Below, one piece after another: positions 16,728-26,037 of a stretch of 64,000 nt of DNA. The notes under the pieces are model-generated. The model saw only the letters and a list, made by a program, of their open reading frames with translations. It was not told where the DNA came from and made no database searches. Made by a program: the position numbers and the translations under genes. The stretch is from Brachybacterium equifaecis (lineage in GTDB: Bacteria; Actinomycetota; Actinomycetes; Actinomycetales; Dermabacteraceae). Where the stretch lies: NCBI RefSeq assembly GCF_023509525.1, contig NZ_JAKNCJ010000005.1, forward strand, positions 1 to 64,000, given 5' to 3'. Within the stretch, counting starts at the first letter, position 1. Each line of letters starts with the position of its first letter.

Positions 16728-16742
16728 GCGCGCGGCCGCGGC

Positions 16743-17834
16743 TCAGACGAGCTGCGTCAGCCAGCCGTGGCGGTCCTCGATGCGGCCGTACTGGATGCCG
16801 GTGAGCTCCTCGCGCAGAGACATCGTCACCTCTCCCGGTCCGCCGTCGCCGATGGTCCAGGAGCCGACCGCCGAGCGGAACTCGCCGATGGGGTTGATGA
16901 CGGCGGCGGTGCCGCAGGCGAACATCTCCACGATGTCACCGGAGGCGATGCGGTCCAGGACCTCGCTCATCACGAGGCGGTCCTCGGACGGTGCGAGGCC
17001 GCGATCCGCCGCCAGCTGCAGGATCGAGTCGCGAGTGACGCCCTCGAGGATCGAGCCGGTCAGCGCCGGGGTCTGCAGACGGCCGTCCTTCGTGATCACG
17101 ACGACGTTCATGCCGGAGAGCTCGTCGATCGCGGTGTGGGTCTCGGAGTCGAGGAAGAGCACCTCGTCGGCCCCGTTCGCCTGCGCCTCCTTCTTGCCGA
17201 GCATGGAGGAGGCGTAGTTGCCGCCGCACTTGGCGGCGCCGGTGCCGCCCGCGCCGGCACGCGCATAGGAGTCGGAGATCCACACGACCAGCGGCTGGAT
17301 CCCGCGCGGGAAGTAGGCGCCGGCCGGGGAGGCGATCACGTAGTAGTCCACACCGTGCGCGGCCCGCACCCCGAGGAACTCCTCCGAGGCGAACATGAAC
17401 GGGCGCAGGTACAGGGACTGCTCGCCCGCGGGAGAGGGCACCCAGGGTTCGTCGGCCTGGACCACGGCGCGCAGCGAGGCGATGAAGTCCTCGGTGGGGA
17501 GCTCGGGCAGTGCGAGGCGGCGCGCCGAGCGCTGGAGGCGCTCTGCGTTCTTCTCGGGACGGAAGGTCCATACGGTGCCGTCCTCGTGGCGGAACGCCTT
17601 GAGGCCCTCGAAGATCTCCTGCGCGTAGTGCAGGACCGCGGCCGCGGGGCTGAGCTGCAGCGGGCCGAAGGGGATGACCTCGTCGCTCCCCCAGCCCTCG
17701 CCCTCGCGCCACTGGGCGTGGGCCATGAAGTCGGTGAAGTGCTGGCCGAAGCCGGGGGCGGCGCGGATCGCCTCGCGGTCCGCGTCGGCGACGCGACGGG
17801 CGGGATCGGCCAGCGGGAATGCGAGCGAGGACAT
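16743..17834 (-). CDS. ilvE: Branched-chain amino-acid aminotransferase
   Basis: PLP enzyme for the last step of valine, isoleucine and leucine synthesis. The 363-residue class IV aminotransferase has the PLP-lysine motif GTGAAKCGGNYASSM with K202, EIFEGLKAFRHEDG, RPEKNAERLQRSARRLALPELP and LFLDSETHTAIDELSGMN. This is the longer BCAT type found in actinobacteria and eukaryotes. The ATG at 17832-17834 has GAAGGAG 5 nt upstream; the frame is open further upstream only in low-complexity sequence. leuB lies 94 nt upstream and serA precedes leuB, giving a serA-leuB-ilvE run. Confidence 0.95.
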   Translation of the reverse strand: MSSLAFPLADPARRVADADREAIRAAPGFGQHFTDFMAHAQWREGEGWGSDEVIPFGPLQLSPAAAVLHYAQEIFEGLKAFRHEDGTVWTFRPEKNAERLQRSARRLALPELPTEDFIASLRAVVQADEPWVPSPAGEQSLYLRPFMFASEEFLGVRAAHGVDYYVIASPAGAYFPRGIQPLVVWISDSYARAGAGGTGAAKCGGNYASSMLGKKEAQANGADEVLFLDSETHTAIDELSGMNVVVITKDGRLQTPALTGSILEGVTRDSILQLAADRGLAPSEDRLVMSEVLDRIASGDIVEMFACGTAAVINPIGEFRSAVGSWTIGDGGPGEVTMSLREELTGIQYGRIEDRHGWLTQLV

Positions 17835-17928
17835 GAGGTCTCCTTCGTGGGGCGTCAGATGCAGGATACGGCGGCGGGCCGGGCGGCGGCAGCGCCGCGC
17901 CCTGCGGACCGGTCGCGGCGCGGAGCGC

Positions 17929-18990
17929 TCAGCTGGAGCGGACCGCCGCGGCGAGGGCATCGCCGATCTGGGAGGTGGAGCGGGGGGCTCCGGAGGTGCG
18001 GCCTGCGAGATCGGCGTCGACAGCTGTGCGCACCCGGGCGGCCTGCGCGGGCAGTCCCAGATGGTCCAGCAGCATCGCGACCGACAGCACCGTGGCGGTG
18101 GGATCGGCGATCCCCTGCCCGGCGATGTCGGGAGCCGAGCCGTGGACGGGCTCGAACATCGAGGGGAAGGCGCCCGTGGGATTGATGTTCCCGCTCGCCG
18201 CGAGGCCGATGCCGCCGCTGATGGCCCCGGCGAGGTCGGTGAGGATGTCGCCGAACAGGTTGTCGGTGACGATCACGTCGAAGCGGGACGGGTCGGTGAC
18301 GAGGAAGATCGTGGCTGCATCGACGTGCAGATAGTCGACGGCGACGTCAGGGTGCTCAGCGGCGACCTTCTCCACGATGCGCTGCCAGAGCCCGCCCGCG
18401 TGCACGAGCACGTTGTGCTTGTGCACGAGGGTGAGCTTCCTGCGGCGGGAGCGGGCCTGGTCGAATGCGAAGCGCACGAGCCGCTCCACGCCCACGGCGG
18501 TGTTGAGCGAGACCTCGGTGGCGACCTCGAGATCGGTCCCGACCCGCATCGCTCCGCCGTTGCCGACGTACGGCCCTTCGGTGCCTTCGCGCACCACGAC
18601 GAAGTCCACCTCGCCCGGATCGGCGAGCGGGGAGTCGACCCCGGGGCTGAGGCGCGTGGGCCGGAGGTTCACGAAGTGGTCGAAGCCGAAGCGCAGGCGC
18701 AGCAGCAGGCCGCGCTCGAGCACTCCCGAGGGGACCTCGGGATCGCCGACGGCGCCGAGCAGGATCGCGTCGTGCTGGGCGAGCTGCTCCATATCGGCGT
18801 CGGTGAGGGTCTCCCCCGTGCGATGCCAGCGGCCGGCCCCGAGATCGAACGGCGTCTCCTCCAGCGTGCGCCCGCTGCCCTCGAGCGCGGCCCGCAGGAC
18901 ATTCAGGCCCTCGGGCACGACCTCATGGCCGATGCCGTCGCCCTCGATGACGGCGAGGCGGATGGGCTGGGCGGCGGATGCGGCGGTCAT
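17929..18990 (-). CDS. leuB: 3-isopropylmalate dehydrogenase
   Basis: NAD-dependent oxidative decarboxylation of 3-isopropylmalate in leucine synthesis. The 353-residue protein has the substrate/NAD signature [14 protein letters not shown] near residue 15, [26 protein letters not shown] and the Mg/NAD block [43 protein letters not shown] is near the end. It sits 25 nt after serA and upstream of ilvE, away from leuCD at 5.7-7.8 kb. Confidence 0.95.
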   Translation of the reverse strand: MTAASAAQPIRLAVIEGDGIGHEVVPEGLNVLRAALEGSGRTLEETPFDLGAGRWHRTGETLTDADMEQLAQHDAILLGAVGDPEVPSGVLERGLLLRLRFGFDHFVNLRPTRLSPGVDSPLADPGEVDFVVVREGTEGPYVGNGGAMRVGTDLEVATEVSLNTAVGVERLVRFAFDQARSRRRKLTLVHKHNVLVHAGGLWQRIVEKVAAEHPDVAVDYLHVDAATIFLVTDPSRFDVIVTDNLFGDILTDLAGAISGGIGLAASGNINPTGAFPSMFEPVHGSAPDIAGQGIADPTATVLSVAMLLDHLGLPAQAARVRTAVDADLAGRTSGAPRSTSQIGDALAAAVRSS

Positions 18991-19015
18991 GCGCGGGGGC
19001 TCCTCTGGGGGGGGA

Positions 19016-20638
19016 TCAGTAGCTGATGTCGACGGCGTCGCAGGCGTGCGCGCCGATGGTCTCGCCGATGTGCGCGGCGAGCTCGGGGCTGACGGGCGAG
19101 TCGAGCGTGAGCACCACGAGCGCCTCAGCCCCGGGCTCCGCGGAGCGGCGCGAGACCTGCATGCCGGCGATGTTCACCTGCGACTGCCCGAGGAGGGCAC
19201 CGTACTGGCCGACCAGGCCCGGCCGGTCCTCGTAGCGGATCAGCAGGAGATGGTCGCTGAGCGGGACGTCGAGCTCGTGGCCGTCGACCTCGATCAGCTT
19301 GTGCGCCTGCTCGGTGCCGGCGAGGGTCCCCGAGACGGAGACGACGGAGCCGTCGCGCAGCGTGCCGCGCAGCTGGATGGTGCTGCGGAAGCGATCCGCG
19401 GCGTCCTCGGTGAGGAGCTCGACGCGGATGCCGCGCTCCTGCGCGAGCACGGGGGCGTTCACATAGGAGACCTGCTCGGTGACGACCTGGCGGAACATTC
19501 CGCGCAGCGCCGAGAGCTTGATGGCCGTGACGTCCTTGCTCGCGATCTCGCCGCGCACGGCGATCTCCAGCAGCTCGGGACTTCCGCCGGCGAGAGCCGT
19601 GAAGAGCTGGCCGAGACGATCGGCGAGGCCGATCCCGGGCCGCACCGCATCATCGATCGCCCCGCCGGCGACGTTGACCGCGTCCGGCACGAGCTCTCCC
19701 GCCAGCGCGAGCCGCACCGAGTGGGCGACGGCGACGCCCGCCTTCTCCTGCGCCTCGGCGGTGGAGGCGCCGAGATGCGGCGTGAGAAGGATGTTCTCCA
19801 GCTCGAGCAGCCGGCTCGCGCTCGCAGAGCCCGACGGCGGCTCGCTCGAGTACACATCCAGCGCGGCCCCGGCGATCCGCCCGGCGCTCAGCGCCTCGTA
19901 GAGGGCGTTCTCGTCGATGAGCCCGCCGCGCGCGGCATTGACCACGTGCAGGCTCGGCTTGGCGAGCGCGAACTGGGCCTCGCCGATCATGCCGGTGGTC
20001 TCCGGGGTCTTCGGCATGTGGACGGTGACCACGTCCGCCAACCGCATCAGCTCGTCGAGCTCGACGACGCGCGCCCCGAGGTCGGCGGCGCGGGCGCGGT
20101 TCACGTAGGGGTCATAGGCCAGCAGGTGCACGCCGAAGGGCCGCAGGCGCTCCGCGACGAGCTGGCCGATGCGCCCGAAGCCGACGATCCCCACGGTCTT
20201 CTCGTGCAGCTCGGTGCCCGTGAGGTGCTTGCGGTCCCAGCGGCCCGCCTTCACCGAGGCGTCGGCGCGACCGATGTTCCGCAGGGAGGCGAGGATGAGG
20301 GCGATCGCGAGCTCTGCGGCGGAGGTGATGTTCGAGGTCGGGGCGTTGATGACCATGACGCCCGCGGCCGTCGCGGCCGGGACGTCGACGTTGTCGAGCC
20401 CCACGCCGGCACGCGCCACGACCTGGAGCGTCGGCGCAGCGGCGAACACCTCGGCATCGACCTGCGTGGCGGAGCGCACGAGCAGCGCGCTGGCCTCGCG
20501 CACCGCCTCCAGCAGGGCGGCGCGATCAGTGCCGTCGACAGAGCGCACCTCCACATCCGGGCCGAGCACCTCGACCGTTGCCGGGGAGAGCTCCTCGGCG
20601 AGCAGGACGACGGGACGGGGGCTGTTCGGGGCAGTCAC
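19016..20638 (-). CDS. serA: D-3-phosphoglycerate dehydrogenase
   Basis: First enzyme of serine synthesis. The 540-residue form is the long type found in actinobacteria: a nucleotide-binding core ([16 protein letters not shown]; catalytic region [15 protein letters not shown] and LTPHLGAST), an extra allosteric ASB domain (from about 315) and a C-terminal ACT domain ([21 protein letters not shown]). The extra domains normally give serine feedback inhibition. The GTG at 20636-20638 has GGAGG 7 nt upstream; an ATG 16 codons earlier lacks this. A promoter-like element lies at 20695-20723. Confidence 0.93.
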   Translation of the reverse strand: MTAPNSPRPVVLLAEELSPATVEVLGPDVEVRSVDGTDRAALLEAVREASALLVRSATQVDAEVFAAAPTLQVVARAGVGLDNVDVPAATAAGVMVINAPTSNITSAAELAIALILASLRNIGRADASVKAGRWDRKHLTGTELHEKTVGIVGFGRIGQLVAERLRPFGVHLLAYDPYVNRARAADLGARVVELDELMRLADVVTVHMPKTPETTGMIGEAQFALAKPSLHVVNAARGGLIDENALYEALSAGRIAGAALDVYSSEPPSGSASASRLLELENILLTPHLGASTAEAQEKAGVAVAHSVRLALAGELVPDAVNVAGGAIDDAVRPGIGLADRLGQLFTALAGGSPELLEIAVRGEIASKDVTAIKLSALRGMFRQVVTEQVSYVNAPVLAQERGIRVELLTEDAADRFRSTIQLRGTLRDGSVVSVSGTLAGTEQAHKLIEVDGHELDVPLSDHLLLIRYEDRPGLVGQYGALLGQSQVNIAGMQVSRRSAEPGAEALVVLTLDSPVSPELAAHIGETIGAHACDAVDISY

Positions 20639-20694
20639 CGGGAGACCTCCGGGCGGGAGAAGGGGCGCGGCCGCGGTGCGCGGCACGGACCTTC

Positions 20695-20723
20695 AGCATA
20701 GGACGGCGTCCGCTATTCGGTCA
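20695..20723 (-). promoter_or_regulatory. Candidate serA promoter
   Basis: Minus-strand TGACCG (20718-20723), a 17-nt spacer, and TATGCT (20695-20700). It gives a leader of about 50 nt that contains the serA ribosome site. Confidence 0.45.
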
Positions 20724-20743
20724 CATCGCTCACACTGCGGACA

Positions 20744-22051
20744 TCAGGCGGAGAGGTCCAGCCCTCCCGCGAACCGGTGGAGCACATCCTCGACCTCTGC
20801 GGCGTCCGTCGCTGCCACGGTCGCCCGCATATCCAGGAGGTCCTCGGTGCGCTGTGCCCGCAGCGCGATCACCCAGGTGCCGTCCCCCTGGTCCGTGGCC
20901 GTCGCCACCGCCAGGTCGGCTCCCTCCAGGGGCACGCGGGCGGCGAAGCTCCCGAGCGGCAGGGAGAGCAGCTCGGGGGCAGGCTCCAGCTGGCGCATCA
21001 GCGTCCCCTGCTCGCCGGCATCGCCCGCGAAGCCGCTGCCGAACTGGATGGGGCTGGTGACGGCGTATCCCGGCGGGAGCATCGCGCGCGCCCCGGGGAT
21101 CTCGATCGCGGTCCAGTCCTGACCCGGTTCGAGGGCCTCGACCTCCGGCAGTGCGAGAGGATCCGCGATGAAGAGCACGGCCCGCACACCGGAGGTCAGG
21201 GAGAAGATGACCTGGTTCCCGGCCTGGCCGAAGCCCAGCCCGATCTCCCGCTCCAGATGCACGCTCCGCTCACCCCGCATGCCGGGGAAGAGCCCGCGCG
21301 CGCAGGTCATGATCATGCCCGCGCCGTCCGGCACGGTGGTCAGGGGAACGATCTGAGTCCCGTGGCCGAGCAGGTGGAAGCGGTGGCGCGTCGGATCATT
21401 GGGAGCGGGCTCGGCCCCCAGGTACTCCTCGACCGTCGAACCGGGGATTCCGGAGAGCCCCGCGGGCCGGAGGATCTCCGTGAGCTGATTCGGATCCGCC
21501 ATCTGCAGTCCAAGCGTCTGAGCGAGAGACGCCGCGTCCTCCCCCAGCCGGGAGTCGTCGGCCTCGAAGGCGGTCTGGGCGTCCAGGAGCGCCGTGATCA
21601 TGGCCAGTCGCACGTTCGCGGCGGTGGCGTCCGCCTGCGCGGGATCCTGCAGCAGCCGCTGGACGGCGCCCTCGTCGGCGGCCGACGGCGGCGCCGTGCG
21701 CACAGGCGAGTCCGGGGTGAAGTCCGGTGCCATCCAGCTGCCGTAGCGATCCGACCTGACCGCCGACCCGGGGATCAGCCCGGCGGCGGCATCGAGGGCG
21801 TCGCCGTCCGGGTCGACGCCCTCCAGATCGTCGGTCCTCACCCATTCGGCGAATCCGGCCGGAGCCGCGGAGCTCTCGGCGGGCGTGGAAGGCGCAGCCT
21901 GCGAGGGAGCGGAGGATGGATCCTGCCTGCCGGGCAGGAGCGAGCAGGCGCTCCCGCCGGCGATCACGGCGAGCCCCGCGCCGGCGGTCAGCACCGTGCG
22001 GCGCGAGCGGAGGGACGACGGACGAGATTCTGCGTGATCTGCATCGCTCAT
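20744..22051 (-). CDS. Secreted lipoprotein of unknown function
   Basis: This 435-residue protein starts with a signal peptide combining a twin-arginine-like stretch (SRRTVLTAG) with a lipobox (VIAGGSAC, cysteine at about 36), so it may be a Tat-exported lipoprotein. A Ser/Pro/Ala-rich linker (about 40-65) leads to a globular domain. That domain has no motif I recognise; notable pieces are HRFHLLGHGTQIVPLTTVPDG, GMIMTCARGLFPGMRGERSVHLEREIGLGFG and ARAMLPPGYAVTSPIQFGSGFAG. It lies between serA and ilvC on the same strand, but a hairpin terminator after ilvC isolates it. No function proposed. Confidence 0.75.
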   Translation of the reverse strand: MSDADHAESRPSSLRSRRTVLTAGAGLAVIAGGSACSLLPGRQDPSSAPSQAAPSTPAESSAAPAGFAEWVRTDDLEGVDPDGDALDAAAGLIPGSAVRSDRYGSWMAPDFTPDSPVRTAPPSAADEGAVQRLLQDPAQADATAANVRLAMITALLDAQTAFEADDSRLGEDAASLAQTLGLQMADPNQLTEILRPAGLSGIPGSTVEEYLGAEPAPNDPTRHRFHLLGHGTQIVPLTTVPDGAGMIMTCARGLFPGMRGERSVHLEREIGLGFGQAGNQVIFSLTSGVRAVLFIADPLALPEVEALEPGQDWTAIEIPGARAMLPPGYAVTSPIQFGSGFAGDAGEQGTLMRQLEPAPELLSLPLGSFAARVPLEGADLAVATATDQGDGTWVIALRAQRTEDLLDMRATVAATDAAEVEDVLHRFAGGLDLSA

Positions 22052-22135
22052 GCCTTCACGGTGCCATGTTCGGCGGCGACGGCGAAGCCCTGCCGCGCGG
22101 ATTCTCGTGCTCCGGACTCGTGCGATCCGCGCATG

Positions 22136-22174
22136 CCGAAGGCCGGCCGCACCTGGGGTGCGACCGGCCTTCGG
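22136..22174 (-). terminator. ilvC terminator
   Basis: Stem CCGAAGGCCGG-C-CGCACC against GGTGCG-A-CCGGCCTTCGG (17 pairs, one mismatch) with a 3-nt loop, 38 nt after the ilvC stop. No U-tract. Confidence 0.75.
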
Positions 22175-22211
22175 GTTCGAACGGTGCTCGCGCGAGCGGC
22201 GAGCAGCGGGA

Positions 22212-23318
<1,107 letters not shown>

Positions 23319-23346
23319 TTACGTTCTGGTCAGTGAGATCGGAATG

Positions 23347-23366
23347 TGAGACCGCATCGGGTCTCA
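23347..23366 (-). terminator. Hairpin at the ilvN-ilvC junction
   Basis: Perfect 7-bp stem TGAGACC/GGTCTCA with a 6-nt loop, 9 nt after the ilvN stop. It could partly terminate or stabilise the ilvBN transcript and uncouple it from ilvC. Confidence 0.5.
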
Positions 23367-23374
23367 TCTCCGTC

Positions 23375-23908
23375 TCAGTCGGCGAGGATCTCGCCGATGA
23401 TGGAGTCGCCGCCGCGCCCGATGGCCACGGCCCCCGACTTCACGATCTCGCGCACGCCGTACTCATCGAGCATCCCGAGCAGCGCGGAGAGCTTGTCCGC
23501 CGTGCCAGTCGCCTCGATCGTGACCGCGCTCGCCGAGGCGTCGACCACCTTCGCGCGGAACATCTGCACGATCTCGAGCACCGAGGTGCGCGTCGTCTGG
23601 TCGGCGCCCACCTTGATAAGCACCAGCTCGCGCTGGACCGATTCGCGCGGCTCCAGCTGCACGATGGTCAGGACGTTCACCAGCTTGTCGAGCTGGCGGA
23701 TGATCTGCTCGAGCGGCTGCTCGGCCACGTTCACCACGACGGTGATGCGGGAGACCTCGGGGTGCTCCGTCGGCCCGACGGCGAGCGAGGCGATGTTGAA
23801 TCCGCGCCGCGCGAAGAGGGCCGCCACGCGCGTGAGCACGCCGGGCTTGTTCTCCACGAGGACGGAGAGGGTCTGGGTCTGGAGCGGGTCCAGGTGTGCG
23901 GTCGCCAT
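23375..23908 (-). CDS. ilvN: Acetolactate synthase small (regulatory) subunit
   Basis: Regulatory subunit that binds valine through its ACT domain and activates IlvB. The 177-residue protein starts MATAHLDPLQTQTLSVLVEN and has the ACT core KPGVLTRVAALFARRGFNIASLAVGPTE (residues about 20-50). The C-terminal ALS_ss_C domain is RELVLIKVGADQ, then VDASASAVTIEATGTADKLSALLGML. Length is typical. Its ATG lies 2 nt after the ilvB stop, so translation is probably coupled. Confidence 0.96.
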   Translation of the reverse strand: MATAHLDPLQTQTLSVLVENKPGVLTRVAALFARRGFNIASLAVGPTEHPEVSRITVVVNVAEQPLEQIIRQLDKLVNVLTIVQLEPRESVQRELVLIKVGADQTTRTSVLEIVQMFRAKVVDASASAVTIEATGTADKLSALLGMLDEYGVREIVKSGAVAIGRGGDSIIGEILAD

Positions 23909-23910
23909 GA

Positions 23911-25668
23911 TCAGATGTCCCTCTCCCACTCGGGGCTCATGCCCTGAGCAATCTGGATCTCGTCGTTGGAGACGCCGGCGGGCACCATCGGCCACACCAT
24001 CGCGTCGGCGCTGACGTGGAAGTCGACGACCACGGGGCGGTCGTTGATCTCCATCGCCGCCTCGATCGTGCGGTCGATGTCCGCATCGCTCTCGCAGCGC
24101 AGGCCCGCGCAGCCGTAGGCATCGGCGAGCTTCACGAAGTCGGGGATGCGGCGCGAGCCGTGGCCCGTGTTCAGCTCCGTGTTCGAGAAGCGCTTGTCGT
24201 AGAACAGGTTCTGCCACTGGCGCACCATGCCGAGGCTCGAGTTGTTGATGACCGCGACCTTGATCGGGATCTCGTTGATGACGCAGGTCGCGAGCTCCTG
24301 ATTGGTCATCTGGAAGCAGCCGTCGCCGTCGATCGCCCACACGGTCCGATCGGGCTGGCCGACCTTCGCGCCCATCGCCGCGGGAACGGAGTAGCCCATC
24401 GTCCCCAGGCCCCCGGAGTTGATCCAGGAGTTCGGGCGCTCGTAGCGGATGAACTGGCTGGACCACATCTGGTGCTGGCCGACGCCCGACACGAAGATCG
24501 ACTCGGGACCGGAGATCTCGCCGATGCGCGAGATGACCTTCTGCGGGGCCGTGAAGCCGTCCTCCGTCTGGGTCCATCCCAGGGGGTAGGTGTCGCGCAG
24601 GTTCGAGAGCGTCGCCCACCAGGACTCGTAGTCGCGCGGGTCGCCCTGCGCGAGGCGCTCGCGCACGACGCCGGCGAGCGCGGAGGCGGCAGAGCGCGCG
24701 TCGGCGATGATCGCGACATCCGCGTGGCGGTTCTTGGAGATCTCCGCCGCGTCGATGTCGATGTGCACGATCCCCGCGTTCGGGGCGAAGGAGTCCAGGC
24801 GGCCGGTGACCCGGTCGTCGAACCGCGCGCCGATCGCGATGATGAGATCCGCCCGCTGCAGAGCGGAGACGGCCGCGACCGTCCCGTGCATGCCCGGCAT
24901 CCCGAGCTGCTGCAGGTGGGAGTCGGGCAGCGCTCCGCGACCCATGAGGGTCGTGACGAAGGGCGCTCCGGACAGCTCGACCAGCTCGCGCACCTGGGCG
25001 CTCGCCCCGGAGCGGATCACGCCGCCGCCGAGCAGGAACACCGGGCGCTTCGCGCCGAGCAGGAGATCAGCGGCCTCGCGCACGGCGGCGTCGGCAGGAT
25101 CCCCAGCGGGCCGGTAGCCGGGGAGGCTGATGTCTCCCGGCCAGGAGAACTCGGTCGTCGCCTGCTGGGCGTCCTTGGTGACATCCACGAGCACCACGCC
25201 GGGCCGGCCGGTGGAGGCGATGTGGAACGCCTGCTTGATGACGGTGGGGATCTCCGCAGGATCCTTCACCAGGAAGTTGTGCTTGGTGACGGGCATCGTC
25301 ATGCCGACGATGTCGGCCTCCTGGAAGGCGTCGGTGCCGATGAAGGAGGAGCCGACCTGCCCGGTGATCGCGACCATCGGGATGGAGTCCATCTGGGCAT
25401 CGGCGATCGCGGTGATGAGGTTCGTCGCTCCCGGGCCGGAGGTCGCCAGGCACACGCCGACCTTGCCGGTGGCATGGGCGTAGCCGCTCGCTGCGTGGCC
25501 TGCGCCCTGCTCGTGGCGCACCAGGATGTGGCGCAGCTTCTCGGCGTCGAGCAGCGGATCGTAGGTGGGGAGGATCGCGCCCCCGGGGAGGCCGAAGACG
25601 ACCTCGGCCCCGGCGTGCTCGAGCGATCTGATGAGGGACTGCGCGCCGGTGACGCTCTCGCCTGCCAT
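23911..25668 (-). CDS. ilvB: Acetolactate synthase large (catalytic) subunit
   Basis: ThDP/FAD enzyme making 2-acetolactate and 2-aceto-2-hydroxybutyrate, the entry to branched-chain synthesis. The 585-residue protein has the catalytic-glutamate segment [19 protein letters not shown] near residue 50, the FAD region [14 protein letters not shown], and the ThDP motif GDG with a downstream N ([18 protein letters not shown]). [19 protein letters not shown] near the end is characteristic of AHAS. The ATG is preceded by AAGGAG 5 nt upstream. A leader peptide and terminator hairpin upstream indicate attenuation control. Confidence 0.96.
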   Translation of the reverse strand: MAGESVTGAQSLIRSLEHAGAEVVFGLPGGAILPTYDPLLDAEKLRHILVRHEQGAGHAASGYAHATGKVGVCLATSGPGATNLITAIADAQMDSIPMVAITGQVGSSFIGTDAFQEADIVGMTMPVTKHNFLVKDPAEIPTVIKQAFHIASTGRPGVVLVDVTKDAQQATTEFSWPGDISLPGYRPAGDPADAAVREAADLLLGAKRPVFLLGGGVIRSGASAQVRELVELSGAPFVTTLMGRGALPDSHLQQLGMPGMHGTVAAVSALQRADLIIAIGARFDDRVTGRLDSFAPNAGIVHIDIDAAEISKNRHADVAIIADARSAASALAGVVRERLAQGDPRDYESWWATLSNLRDTYPLGWTQTEDGFTAPQKVISRIGEISGPESIFVSGVGQHQMWSSQFIRYERPNSWINSGGLGTMGYSVPAAMGAKVGQPDRTVWAIDGDGCFQMTNQELATCVINEIPIKVAVINNSSLGMVRQWQNLFYDKRFSNTELNTGHGSRRIPDFVKLADAYGCAGLRCESDADIDRTIEAAMEINDRPVVVDFHVSADAMVWPMVPAGVSNDEIQIAQGMSPEWERDI

Positions 25669-25763
25669 CGGGACTCCTTCTGTGGTGCGGTTCGGGGCTG
25701 TGCAGGTGGCCTGGATGCGCCGCGCTCGCCCTGACGCGGGATCCTCTCCCGCGCCGGGACATG

Positions 25764-25786
25764 AGAAAGCCCCTCGGCCAGGGGCT
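25764..25786 (-). terminator. ilvB attenuator terminator hairpin
   Basis: Minus-strand stem AGCCCCT/AGGGGCT with a 5-nt loop, directly followed by TTTC, about 40 nt after the leader-peptide stop and 96 nt before ilvB. The segment just 5' of it (GCCCCTCG) can instead pair with CGAGGGGC, the descending arm, giving a mutually exclusive structure. Confidence 0.75.
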
Positions 25787-25827
25787 CTCGAGGGGCGCGC
25801 GGGACGTCTCGCTGTGAGAACGGGACG

Positions 25828-25866
25828 TCAGCCGCGCTCGATAACGACGAGAAGGATGATCTGCAT
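25828..25866 (-). CDS. ilvL: ilvB leader peptide (attenuation)
   Basis: A 12-codon open frame, MQIILLVVIERG, then TGA. Seven of its first nine residues are Ile, Leu or Val (I3 I4 L5 L6 V7 V8 I9), exactly the products of the pathway downstream. It is followed by overlapping inverted repeats and a terminator hairpin before ilvB. A ribosome stalling on these codons would favour read-through, as in the known ilvB attenuators of Corynebacterium and enterobacteria. No good ribosome site precedes the ATG; a -10-like TAGAGT 6 nt upstream suggests a leaderless start. The peptide itself probably has no other role. Confidence 0.85.
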   Translation of the reverse strand: MQIILLVVIERG

Positions 25867-25872
25867 GGATCC

Positions 25873-25901
25873 ACTCTAGCGCTGTGTCCTCCCCCACTCC
25901 A
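25873..25901 (-). promoter_or_regulatory. Candidate promoter of the ilvBN(C) operon
   Basis: Minus-strand TAGAGT (25873-25878) preceded 17 nt upstream by the weak -35 TGGAGT (25896-25901). The predicted start is at the first base of the leader-peptide ATG. Confidence 0.45.
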
Positions 25902-26037
25902 GCGCGTCCACGATTCGGACTCCGTGGGACGAAGGCCCAGGCAGGCGAAGGACCGAAGTCCTCTCTTGCCGGCGTCTGCCCGGCTACGGTCGAGGGGAAA
26001 GGTCGCCCCCCTTCTCGCCTGAAAGCACGTGAGCCCC

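Noticed and set aside
25902-26037. Riboswitch or other RNA element upstream of nirB
   Set aside because: The segment is short and shows no recognisable riboswitch core or conserved hairpins. Only a weak TACGGT hexamer is seen.
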